From the NCBI RefSeq assembly GCF_905220365.1, contig NC_061136.1:10333702-10397701 (forward strand): a DNA stretch of 64,000 nucleotides, given 5' to 3'. The translations under genes and the position numbers were made by a program. A model generated the notes under the pieces. It was not told where the DNA came from. It ran no database searches and saw nothing but the letters and a program-made list of their open reading frames with translations. The DNA comes from Vanessa cardui. Its lineage: Eukaryota > Arthropoda > Insecta > Lepidoptera > Nymphalidae. Of the stretch, positions 15,308 to 25,735 are shown one piece after another; position 1 is the first letter of the stretch, and each line of letters starts with the position of its first letter.

Positions 15308-15966
15308 TTATAAGGCGGTGAGACCATAGTCCGATTTTATGACTGGCGCGTTACCTGTACCGATACCGGTTCCGCAACCCGTGTTGCCAACTGGTGACCC
15401 GTGGGCGGATAAATTGGCAACCAGTGACGGGTCCATGCCTGCATGTAAGCCCATCATGTGTAAGTGATGAGCTGTCATCTGATGTCCAGGGTTCATCTGG
15501 CTGCCGGGGTGCGACATGGGACTTATCGACGGATCGTGAGACATATTCTGCTGCGCGCCAACACAATGTAATTCGTTCATGATGTTATCCGTTACGTTTT
15601 CTATGCTGTCTGGTCGTCCATTGTTGTTTGATTTCTTCTTATCGTTATTATTTGTATTCTTACTCGATCTACTCTTTGGTGTGGCTCCTTTAGTCGTGGT
15701 CGTTGTGACGCCAGCTGGATTAGTTTTTCTCCTAACGTTTTTGGTATTCGGTAATTTATTGTCCTTTTTCCATTTCATTCTTCTATTCTGAAACCAGATT
15801 TTTATTTGTCTCTCCGACAGGACTAGAGTGTGAGCTATTTCTATTCTTCTTCTTCTAGTAAGGTACCGATTGTAATGAAATTCTTTTTCCAATTCTAATA
15901 TTTGGTGCCTGGTATACGCTGTCCGCTGCCGTTTTGGCTCCATTCCCGGTTGAAAAGTTCCATTTG
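15308..15966 (-). CDS. Dfd: Deformed (Hox4) homeotic transcription factor, coding exon 2 with homeodomain
   Basis: The terminal exon starts after a TTGTTCACAG acceptor (AG at 15968-15967) and completes codon 177 (T+CA, Ser), giving HVAGASNGTFQPGMEPKRQR across the junction. The homeodomain spans residues 187-246, from PKRQRTAYTR to RRMKWKKDN. Helix 3 contains QIKIWFQNRRMKWKK with Gln50 and Asn51, the usual Antp-class DNA contacts. It is followed by KLPNTKNVRRK, the Hox4/Dfd-specific flank. Residues 264-295 are a Thr/Lys/Ser/Asn-rich linker, and the tail is rich in Met, His and Gly and ends SDYGLTAL before TAA at 15310-15308. The full protein is 395 residues, in the usual range for insect Dfd. 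The upstream part of this open frame (to 16141) is intron and should not be annotated as coding. No frameshift or missing key residue was seen. Confidence 0.98.
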
Positions 15967-17484
15967 CTGTGAACAAAAACAACATATTATTTTTCACGAA
16001 TCTGTTTGTTACATATTTAAAAATAGAATAAACAAATAAGATACTCGAAATACGTATGTAGAGCATCAAATACACATAGGCGGTATAGAGGAAAATATGA
16101 ACAACATAGTCAAAATAAAAACAGTAGCAAATTCTTGACAATATTTATAACCATTACCTAACATAGAAGGCGGATCTATGTACTTCATGTATATGTAGGT
16201 AGGTAATTTATCGTGCACTTCAAATGAGGCGGTGTTGCGTGCGGGGACCTTACTGAATAATTTATGTGGTAACAACCTCTGGGGCACTGTTAATTAATGT
16301 GCATAATAATTACACGTGTACGAGCATGAGCTTCCTTTTTGCTTTTGATTAATTGCGTTTAGCAAATTAGTTATTTATATAACGAGAAGGTACGACTGGA
16401 CTACATTTGCAAGACTTCGTTTTAATAAAGCTAATATGGATAGATTAGTGTTAATAATGAAATTAACTTTAAAATAATAAATTAAAAATATCCTAATATA
16501 AATTTTATACAAAACAGTAGTACATAATAATCGATTTTTATATTAAAATAACGATATCAGAAACGATAAGAAATTATTTAAGTAGAAGACGATTAGGTTA
16601 TTTACAATACACTACATGCCTCGGTGTAGTGTATTAGTATACAGTATCAACTTAACGACACCGGACTGCTACTTAGATTTTTTCGGCAGAGTACTTGATT
16701 ATTTTTAAATTAGACCTCATAATTTATTACAAATATAATTATTTGTAAAGGAAAATGTTATACACAAGTAATATTGTATTTTCATGTTATATGATGTTGA
16801 TCAACTCGATAAAATCAAATCACACCAATTGTTAAAATAACATTAAGAAAATATTTCACAATATTTCATTTGTAAATGAATACGTTTTTGTTTGCATGTT
16901 GAGAAAGAAAATAAGAAAGTCACGTTTCTTTATTTTATTAGTATAGAAATTATATAAGTTTGTAAATTGTTGCATAATGAGATATGTTTATGTATTTACT
17001 ACTAGTTTGTATTTAACTTAATCGCTATTTCAATCAATTTTTGTAAGTAATTTGGTTCTTTAAACTTCAAGACTTATACGGATTCATACTTAAAAGAAAT
17101 GATATCTTAACTAGTCTAGAATTCTAAGTGCTTCTGAGTACTGATTACTCGAAATGATGAGATCAATTGACTCGGTACGATAAGATGTACCCACTATCCG
17201 GACACAGCTCCAAATAGGTTTAAGCAGAGTTTAATGTGCAAGTAAAATAAGCATTATGACATGAATTAGATCAAATTAATAAAATTTATGCTCAAAAATA
17301 TATGAATGATAACGTTTCTTATAAATTTCATGTTCATAAAAATTTACTAAATAATTATACTTAATTTATTTGAAAATCTAGGAACAAACAATATCAATAA
17401 AGAAATAAATTTGAGTTCCAATTGATTTCATTGGATACGGTGGAAGGTAGCGAGGTGCCAATACTCAGTGGTGGAGTAGTCGTA

Positions 17485-17735
17485 TCATTTATTTATTTAT
17501 TTAAATACTTTATTGCACAACACGAGTACATAAGAGATACACAAAATATTTGAAAAATGATGCGCTAAGGCGATCTATCGGATATCTCTCAGACAATTTA
17601 TGATGATAGTAGCTTAGAACGTAAACAGATAAGCGCAGATATAGATAGAGAAAGAAGAGAATAAATATGTATTGTACATATAAGAATTTTTGTACTAAAG
17701 TATAATAATAAACTATATTTAATTTATTCATAAGT
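17485..17735 (-). mobile_element. non-LTR retrotransposon 3'-end relic
   Basis: Starts with a (TTTA)n run followed by AAATACTTTATTGCACAACA, GGCGATCTATCGGATATCTC and TCAGACAATTTATGATG. This order is frequent at reverse-oriented LINE 3' ends in Lepidoptera. No reverse-transcriptase coding remains. Confidence 0.5.
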
Positions 17736-17844
17736 TTTGTTTTTTATGTAAAATTATTTTTGTACCATAACAGGATTTTTTTAATAAATCGAAACAGATC
17801 AAACGTATCTGCTTAGAAATATATCAACTTGATTTCCTTTTGCC

Positions 17845-17905
17845 ATAAAGTAAAGTAAAGTAACAGCCTGTACATTTTCCACAGCTGAGATAAGGCATCA
17901 TTTTT
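17845..17905 (-). mobile_element. SINE 3'-end fragment
   Basis: Only the tail (AAGTAAAGTAAAGTAACAG) and the adjoining CCTGTACATTTTCCACAGCT part of the SINE are recognisable. This looks like a 5'-truncated or decayed insertion in the Dfd intron. Confidence 0.6.
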
Positions 17906-19221
17906 CCATAATTTAGTGATAATTTGGAACTACGGCGAATTCTTTTAAAAAGTAATTTGCTTTCAAATAATATTACATTAGAGTTGATATTACATAAATA
18001 CCAATTTATTATATACCCTAATGAACCTAGATTTAGGTAGCAGTTCGTTGTTGAAGAAATGACCTAAAGTTTTTATAAAAGAAATGGGCACAATAGTTAC
18101 TTAGTGAAGAATCGTAAAGAAAATTGTTGAAGGCTTTGTGAGAAAATTCCTAATTTCCTACCGAGGAAATTGCTTTTATATCCAGACTTGAAAGACATGC
18201 TGAATAAGGCTTTATTAAATGAATGAATAGGTAATAGCTTAATTAACCGTATGCTTCTAGAAAATTGAACTGAAACTCTATACAATGGTAGCATTAAATA
18301 ATAGCACAAAAAGCTAAATAATATCAGTGTTATTAATAGAAAATTTATAAAAAAGTACATCTTTAAAATTAATATTGCGTTTTGTCTAGAACATGCAATA
18401 TATGTGAATGAGATAGCAATATTAAAATAAAACTGGCAGAGAAAAGATCGTTTTTGCCGAGCAACCTTATTTTTTCCACTGCTGAGACATAAATATATAC
18501 TCTATCCCGCTAACCTTTACCATTTGAGGGAAAGAGATAGTTAGATCCAGGCAAGAATTCTTTGGGAATCGCGGTGGGTTGGACGGTATGTAGGGTCGAA
18601 GTTCCATGAGATTTACGCTGACGTCAGTTTGATGAGAGCTTAGAATACAATTCTCTAACCTTGATATCGCTTATTTGAAGTGAGTTTTATTATTCTACTA
18701 GATAGATATGTCAAAATCGATATTTAAATATTCTGTTTGATGGCAATATTTAATAACTTAATCGAATAAGAATTACCAAATGATAGCAAAACATATCCCG
18801 AAAACTTCAAAATGTTAAAGCGTATATTTGAATTCTGACGCACGGTTCATATAATAAAGTTAATATATTTTATATAATCAAAAGTCCATTCATATTAAAT
18901 TCAAAATTCAAATGTAGCTACTTTTAACTACGGTGCAAGCAAGTAAATCTACTTCGAATAAACTCTACTCCTGCTACTAAGCCTTTAGGTACTTGTAATT
19001 TTATTACATTCTCAGGGAGCAAAAATGTTATGGAGACAAATTTACGAAAAAAAATCATCTACTTCTAATAACTAACTCGTTACTTTTTGTTGACTTTGAT
19101 ATAAAGTTTTGATAATAACCTTTCATTTGCCTTGCTTACATATTAGCATTAAAACATTCTGAAATGAATGATGCTTTATATTACTCTACAAGACAAAAAT
19201 TCTACAGAAGGTTTAATTAGC

Positions 19222-19345
19222 TTCGAAGCGCACGCGGCGCAATGGTTTACGGGCTACCTAGCGATAAAAAAGGCGCAGGTTCGATCCTTACCCCTTGAAC
19301 TAATATTGTGTCCCCATCTAGAACAAGCAATCTTAATCGGAGGAG
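19222..19345 (+). mobile_element. second type of tRNA-like SINE
   Basis: A tRNA-like promoter is visible: GCGGCGCAATGGTTTACGGG (A-box-like) followed 40 nt later by the B box GGTTCGATCC. It does not fold as a full tRNA and the sequence runs on into CCCATCTAGAACAAGC, so it is a SINE head rather than a tRNA gene. The 87-codon ORF across it is probably fortuitous. Confidence 0.5.
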
Positions 19346-20394
19346 GTGAAGAGGTAATATTAGTGATTCATTTCAATGCTGTATTTCTACAATTAATCAT
19401 AAAAAAAACTTTACTATTTCAGTGTGTATGAGAAAACAAAACAAAAGATGTATTATAGCCAATGAAAAACACCATAACCAAACCGGGACGAATTTAATTA
19501 TATGTATAGGTATGGAGAGGTTCTCGAAAAATCTTTTGGGTTTAGCGGAGAACATTGTTTAGTTAAGAATTCTCGGAAAATGGCTGCAGTGGGCAGGGAC
19601 GGTATGTGCGGTTAGCGGTCAGCCCTCGGCCCTGAGATTTCTGCGAGGAACTTGTTGACAGGGGTCCATCGTACATATTGAATAGATTAGATACATGTAT
19701 ATAAATACTAAATTTTTATAACATATGAATCCAATTAAAATTAAACCCCATAAATAAATTAAAATGGAGCGTTTCTATTCATCAATTTTGAAAAAATCAT
19801 TAGTGTCAGATACCTCTCTTTCTCGTACAATAAACTGTTGTTGTAAATTTCGGCTAAGATGGCCCTTCTATGAGACTGTACCTACTATTACTTTACTTTC
19901 GTAATCCTCTATCTCTAGACTATCTCCTTCACGAATTACCTTGGAATTATATTAAATCTTTAGTCCGGACTGCTTCTGAGTAATAAAAAGGTGTTGTTCT
20001 AATTTCAAATTATTAATCTAAAAAGTTAGTAGAACTTATTCAAACAGTAAAAACATATGATAATGTAAGGACATATATTGAGTATTTTCCATACGTGAAT
20101 TGCTCATTAACACTTGAATTTGAAACACTAGGTACATACTATCAAGATATTAACATAAATCATACAACAAGGAACTTGGGACGTATAATAATATGTGATT
20201 AGCTGTCGTTTCAATTAAGAAAAAAATTTTAGTTTTCTGTGTTGTCATGTGAAGCAATAAAAATATTCAACATAAATACGAATACGCACAGTATTGTTTT
20301 GGCTAGTATTTAAAAGCAATAATATTGACGCAACATATTTTACATGGCAACATTGCTTCAATCAAAGGTAACATCGGCGTATCATTCAATTAAC

Positions 20395-20700
20395 TACTGT
20401 TTCATCACACGCAAAAATCGAAGTCCCGTTACGCTACTGGGCATCCACTCCATCTTCGCTTCGTTAGCCACTATCACGTCATCGGACGATGACAATCTGA
20501 ATTGAATTACTGACTACCTGCGTTCGTGTGGTCTCATAAGAGATCTGTTAATCTCAGGCCCATCTCGCGCACGCTATCAAACCCACGGTGGTCCTTCATT
20601 ACGACCAACTTACCATCTTGTACCACTATTATGGAGTGAAAAATGTTACCACGGTGACAGGTGTCGATAAGGAGTGTGTTTCGTTGTAATGCGAGTGCAA
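20395..20700 (-). promoter_or_regulatory. candidate intronic regulatory island of Dfd
   Basis: About 300 bp of unique sequence, clearly GC-richer than the rest of the intron and with no repeat features or coding potential. It contains CACGTCATCGGACGATGACA, CCCACGGTGGTCC and an E-box/Snail-like CACGGTGACAGGTG. Drosophila Dfd has a neural autoregulatory enhancer in its large intron, so this is a reasonable place to look for a counterpart. The call rests on composition and position. Confidence 0.3.
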
Positions 20701-21421
20701 TTCGTCGATTTATACTTTTTTAAGTAAAGCCTGTACATTAATATTGACGAGAACAACTTCTGGCCATCTCTCGACCTTCAATTTGATTAACAATGGTTAT
20801 TCAAGTTTTAATATTCATAAAATTTTGTGAATGTTCAATTCTTTAATAGAAAAAATTGATGTTGTAATCACATGGAGTAAAATTTCAAGTCATTCTAAAT
20901 TAAAACAGAAAAGTTTCGTTATCGTCGCAGAATGTTAATCAATATTCGACGATTTTAATAATCAATTAATTTTTATGAAGCTTCAACATAGGATAAAGTA
21001 TTTTTTATTTTGCAAAGTAAACTATATACTATCGCGCTGAGACAGTTCTGGTAGTTAAACGGTTGAAATAAACATCAACTTTTCTTTTTGTATTAATATT
21101 ATGAGGTATGTTCATATTGTTTGTAGGTCGCAAAGAATATTACGTATACGAGTTTACAGTACAAAAAAATTGCAATGTAATAAAGACATTAAAAGTTCAT
21201 TAAATATAATTATTGCTATTGATATTTTAATTAAAAACACAAGCTCCTTTGATTTATGAAGCAGATAACCATCTGTTGAATATATTAACACATAATAAAT
21301 ATTATTAAATTTATCTGACAACATGTACTTCTGTTTGTACTAAATTTGGAGATTAATTATTTAAATTTAGAACGCCATTTTTTTTTAAAAAAAATATGAT
21401 ATTATTGTATTTATTTAGTCT

Positions 21422-21473
21422 GATACACTTTAAAAAAATAGTTTAATACTAAATTATTTTTTTAAAGTGTATC
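21422..21473. repeat. 24-bp hairpin, 4-nt loop
   Basis: Arms 21422-21445 and 21450-21473 pair fully apart from one G-T pair, with loop ATAC. The outer arms read GATACACTTTAAAAAAATA and its complement. It is inside the Dfd intron. Confidence 0.8.
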
Positions 21474-21782
21474 TAAAATTGTGTGCTTCAGTAAACAAAA
21501 GTATTATTTAACAATCTGGTGCATCAACGATATTTTCTGACAATTAAATAGAATGACTCTTAAAAAGTCCATCTCATACATTTCTTAAATATACTGCATA
21601 CTTAACCGAAATCATCTTATATTTCCGTAAAACAAGCCCATATAAATACATGAAATAAGATACAAAATAAATTTTGACAATCTAAGCTTTTACGGCTAAA
21701 CGTATGAATCAAATTTGATTAATATCTGTGATGAAACAAACTTGGTCGATCAAGTCTTAAAACGAAACCACGGACAAGAGCA

Positions 21783-22075
21783 AGTATATAATCTATACAT
21801 ATAATAAAATTGGACTGGTAATATTAAAAAAGCTCTTTTTTACTCAGTGCATATGTATGTATACACGGTACATATACCAAAATAACATTTTTTACAATTT
21901 TTGTCTGTCTGTTTGTTTCGGCTAATCTCTGGAACGACTGGACCGATTTTGACGGGAGTTTGACTGGCAGATAACTGATATAATAAGGAGTGACTTAGGC
22001 TACAATTTTTTTTGTTAAATTCAAACGCGGACTTGGTCACTAGCTCAGATAGTAAATGATATAGCATATTAGTGT
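21783..22075 (+). repeat. interspersed repeat family A, copy 1
   Basis: Contains TTTGTCTGTCTGTTTGTTTC, CGGCTAATCTCTGGAACGAC, GGACCGATTTTGACGGGAGT, TGATATAATAAGGAGTGACT and a TTCAAACGCGG end. Three more copies lie within 3.1 kb (23398-23826, 24345-24590, 24930-25128). This arrangement is common in lepidopteran non-autonomous repeats, but I do not assign a named family. Confidence 0.7.
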
Positions 22076-22244
22076 TATGCAGCCAAATGATTTTTTTTAT
22101 AATTATGTTTAATTGTAGGCGTTTTTTAAAATTCTTAATAAGTAGGGACAAGGCTATGACGATACATGTTCTTACTTTCTCATTTGAGCTTCCTACAGCG
22201 ATTCTAAATATTTAAAAATATATCAGGTAAATAAAATTAGGATA

Positions 22245-22690
22245 TTAGGCGTTACGTTTTGTGGTAGGTACGTGAACGGGCAAATGGAAATTTGGCATTG
22301 TAAGAAATTTTAACCATACCTTACATCGTCAATGCGCCACCAATATTGTGAGCTAAGATGTTATGTCTCATTATTTATTATTTTATTATTATTTTATTAC
22401 TTTTATTACTTCTTTTTTAGTTCACTCCATATTTTAAATGCAACAGTGGAAACTTTGTTGGCATATGTTAGAATTATTATGTTATTAATTGTATGTACTA
22501 TACTATGCTGTCTGTTTTCCTAAAATAAATAAATAAATAAATGTGCCTGTAGTTTCACTGGCTCATTTTCCCATAACCAGAACTCAAGGGTACTATTTGC
22601 CTTAGAATATTTGATGACTGGGTGGTACCTATCCACTTATTAGAGATTGTACAAAACCCTACCACCAATAAAATTAAGTATTCTTTAATA
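22245..22690 (+). repeat. interspersed repeat family C interrupted by a nested insertion
   Basis: TTACATCGTCAATGCGCCAC and GAGCTAAGATGTTATGTCT (to about 22368) resume at about 22542 as TGTGCCTGTAGTTTCACTGG and run through GATGACTGGGTGGTACCTAT to CAAAACCCTACCACC. The same order occurs without interruption at 36590-36835. Confidence 0.65.
22369..22541 (+). mobile_element. short insertion with a (TAAA)n tail inside repeat C
   Basis: About 173 bp of sequence that ends CTATGCTGTCTGTTTTCCTA followed by a TAAA-type run. A 3'-anchored simple tail fits a 5'-truncated non-LTR retrotransposon end. No coding remnant is visible. Confidence 0.5.
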
Positions 22691-22803
22691 GGTCAAAAGT
22701 CGAGAAGTATATTCAAATAGGACAAAAGACCTAAGAAAGAGAGAAGAAAATTACTCCATATATTTTTTTCAAATTTCGACGAAACAGATTTCCTAATGCA
22801 TCT

Positions 22804-23063
22804 AAAGTAACAGCCTGTAAATTCCCACTGCTGGGCTAAAGGCCTCCTCTCCCTTTAAGGGGAAGGTTTGGAACATATTCCACCACGCTGTTCCAATGCG
22901 GGTTGGTGGAATACACATGTGGCAGAATTTGTATGAAGTTTGTCACATGCAGGTTTCCTCACGATGTTTTCATGCACCGCTGAGCACGAGATGAATTATT
23001 AAGACAAATTAAGCACATGAATCAGCGGTGCTTGCCTGGGTTTGAACCCGCAATCATCGGTTA
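22804..23063 (-). mobile_element. tRNA-headed SINE truncated in its head
   Basis: Body and B box (GGGTTCAAACCC) are well preserved, but the A-box end of the tRNA-like head is missing beyond CATCTTAACCGATG. No direct target repeat is seen. Instead an 18-bp inverted repeat flanks it (22786-22803 and 23064-23081), which is unusual for a SINE. Confidence 0.85.
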
Positions 23064-23141
23064 AGATGCATTAGGAAATCTTGTCTATCTTCCTTTGGTA
23101 TTTTTATAGTACAAACGTTAGATAGATAGATTAGTTTTAAA

Positions 23142-23184
23142 TTAGTTCATTCTTTTTGAAAATTATTCAAAAAGAATGAACTAA
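23142..23184. repeat. 19-bp hairpin next to a SINE
   Basis: TTAGTTCATTCTTTTTGAA (23142-23160) and its exact complement (23166-23184) flank a 5-nt spacer. It lies 60 bp beyond the SINE at 22804-23063. Confidence 0.8.
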
Positions 23185-23397
23185 TATAGATATTCAATAC
23201 ACATGAATAAAAATCTTAGAGAATTCGCAAATCCCATTTTGTTTCATAAAAATGCTTATTGCCACCGGCGACTGCGTAAGCGTGTGGAGAAACTGTCGCA
23301 AAGGTATTATAGTTTCTTTCCCGTACTCCTTATAACGTGTATAAAAATTTGATGATGATCGCTTGAGTAGTTAAACAAACTTACGTTTGCTTTTATA

Positions 23398-23826
23398 GTA
23401 CTAGCTGTGGCCGCAAATTCGTGCGCGTTTGAATTTAACAAAAAGGTTATAATTCAGTCTCACAGGTTTTAGTATAAATTAATAAATAATAAATTCTGTA
23501 TTAGGTAGCTTTTGTAGTATTGAGTCGTTGGTGGGAGGCACTTGACGTGACGGCGGAATGGTAGCATGCGCGAGAGCTGCCCACGGTACTTGAAAATATT
23601 TGGATATTGCAATGTGACTTTATTTATATATAATTTTAAAGTAACAGTAGCCTAAGTTAGTCTTTAATACATCAGCTGCCTCCCAAAAATAAAATAAAAA
23701 TGTTATTTTGTTATATGCACCGTGTATAAAATTCATACAGTATATACGTATGTATGTATTTAGTATAAAACGATTATTTCAATATTACAAATTGACACTC
23801 TAATTTTATTTTATTTACGTATAGAT
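23398..23826 (-). repeat. interspersed repeat family A, copy 2, with extra internal sequence
   Basis: The left end (TAGCTGTGGCCGCAAATTCG, GCGCGTTTGAATTTAAC) and right end (ATTACAAATTGACACTCTAA) match the family termini in reverse. The centre (about 23520-23590, TGACGTGACGGCGGAATGG) is foreign to the other copies and may be a further insertion. Confidence 0.55.
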
Positions 23827-24344
23827 AGTTAGGACTAACCAATTGTCACAGCGATCATGAAATTATATAAAAAAATAATGAACTAAATGATAAAGTAAAG
23901 GGTAACAAAAACGCTCTATGAAAAAATACATTAATTTGACAATTTAAATGATAATCGCTCAAACGGTGTTAAAGACTCTATATCTCAAACAAATATGTTG
24001 ATATATACGACCAACATTAAGGTATGTATGTACGTTTATAGATTACTTATATTGTATATCATCATTTAAAACATATAATAAATAATACGGAGATTGAAAC
24101 ATGTCGCGTGACCTTTGGGTCAAGTTTACAAAAAGTTGGATACAATATGCATAATTTATACATGAGATGCTTTGAAGAAGCTGTCAACAATGAATGAATG
24201 GTAATGTACCTACGTATGGTATAATGTGACGAATGAATCTAAACACTCTCTTTGCATATATAAACATTCGTTATCATTCATTTTGTCGTTAAACAAAAGT
24301 TTCACCACCTTCATTTAAAACAATGTTTGTAATATATACTAAAT

Positions 24345-24590
24345 TTTATCAATGCCCGTTATTTCTACTAATTTAACTAAAAAGTTATTGTTGTAGTCTA
24401 AGCCACCCCTTATTAAATCAGCATTCTGCCAGTGAAAGACCCGTCAAATTCGGTCCAGCCGTTCTAGAGATAAGACGGAACAAACAGACAGACAGGCAGA
24501 CAAACAAAATAAAAAAAAGGTGATTATGGTACAGATACCGTGTACTTAAATATTACAAACAGATATTCCAATTTCATTTTATGTAAAGAT
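24345..24590 (-). repeat. interspersed repeat family A, copy 3
   Basis: Reverse copy: CCAGTGAAAGACCCGTCAAA, TTCGGTCCAGCCGTTCTAGA, ACAGACAGACAGGCAGACAA and a terminal ATATTCCAATTTCATTTTAT match family A read backwards. Confidence 0.65.
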
Positions 24591-24599
24591 ATTTATGAT

Positions 24600-24765
24600 A
24601 AGATCATAAATGCAGAGTACTCTTAACACTGTCTGACTCTTTGTTTACACTTCCTCTAAAAACAACTAAGCCGAATTTGATAAAATTGGCTATAAAGTAA
24701 GCTTGAACCTTTCTTGATAACCAACCCTTACAGTAAAAGCGAAGCCGCGGGAAACTATTATACAA
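24600..24765 (+). repeat. interspersed repeat family B, diverged copy
   Basis: CACTGTCTGACTCTTTGTTT, AACTAAGCCGAATTTGATAA, AATTGGCTATAAAG and the terminal GAAGCCGCGGGAAACTATTA. Confidence 0.5.
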
Positions 24766-24929
24766 TCTATAAGTAAATAATACCACACATTTGTTATTTA
24801 AATTATGAATTTAGAATTTTAGAAATGACACAAATAATTATGAGGACCAGAGGATATTAATTTCATGAAAACAAAAAGTACAAAATAGGTTTTACAAATA
24901 ACAAATGTTAAAAAATCAATACGAATGCA

Positions 24930-25128
24930 TATGTACCTACCGTACATTGACCAAAATAACATTAATTTTATTTTTTTGTTTCTGTCTGTTTATCCTAGCT
25001 AATCTCAGGAAGGCTTGACTGATTCTAACGGGACATTCATTGGCAGTTAACTGATGTAATAAGGTATAATATAGGCTACAACAATAACTTTTTGGTCAAA
25101 TTCAAACGCGAAGTCGCAGACACAGCTG
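24930..25128 (+). repeat. interspersed repeat family A, copy 4
   Basis: Contains CTGTCTGTTTATCCTAGCTA, ATCTCAGGAAGGCTTGACTG, TGGCAGTTAACTGATGTAAT and TTCAAACGCGAAGTCGCAGA, colinear with copy 1. Confidence 0.65.
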
Positions 25129-25309
25129 GTTATATAACAGAAGATTATCAATTAAATAGAAAATGTTTTAAAAGAGAGAAGGAAATTACGTATTCATATT
25201 TTAATTAAAGTATATAACTCAAGCAATTAACAATAACATCTAGAGGAGAGAGAGTACAGTAAGATAACGACCGCGGTTCTGTTTTGCTTAATTCAAATAA
25301 ATATATCAA

Positions 25310-25735
25310 ACTACTCGTCGCCTGCTATTTCGCTCGGATTTTGGGGGGCTGATTGTGACGTATTAGACAAAAAAAGTAGCCAATGTCCTTTCTTGGAGTC
25401 AAGTTAGCTTCATACAAACAACAACAACAACAAAACAACAACAACAGCCAGTAAATTCCCACTGCTGGGATAAAGGCCTCCTCTCCTTTTGAGGAGAAGA
25501 GGCCTCACGATGTTTTCCTTCACCGCCGAGCACGAGATGAATTATAAACACAAATTAAGCACATGAATCAGCGGTGCTTGCCTGGGTTTGAACCCGCAAT
25601 CATCGGTTAAGATGCACGCGTTCTAACCACTGTGCAATCTCGACTCGACTTCATACAACATTCATACAACATCAACACCATCCGGACTTTCATACAACAT
25701 TTCATCAAATTCGGTTCAGCAGCTAAAATATAAAT
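25310..25735 (-). repeat. family B-like repeat split by a SINE
   Basis: The left part (ACTACTCGTCGCCTGCTATT, TCGCTCGG, AAAAAGTAGCCAATGTCCTT) and the right part (TTTCATCAAATTCGGTTCAG) are separated by the SINE at 25418-25648. This gives the relative age of the two insertions. Confidence 0.55.
25418..25648 (-). mobile_element. tRNA-headed SINE, internally deleted, inserted into another repeat
   Basis: The head with B box GGGTTCAAACCC and the (GTT)n tail are intact, but the middle of the body (the CCACCAACCCGCATTGG part) is deleted at about 25501. It is flanked by CTTCATACAA at 25408-25417 and 25649-25658. The flanking DNA is an older interspersed repeat in the same orientation (25310-25735), so this is a nested insertion inside the Dfd intron. 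Confidence 0.88.

Noticed and set aside
15967..16141. N-terminal extension of the homeodomain ORF (starting MSRICYCFYF)
   Set aside because: It precedes a good acceptor and is hydrophobic, AT-rich intron sequence. Joining to exon 1 in phase gives the expected Dfd protein.
19222..19345. Possible tRNA gene
   Set aside because: A and B boxes are present but the cloverleaf arms do not pair and the sequence continues as a SINE body.
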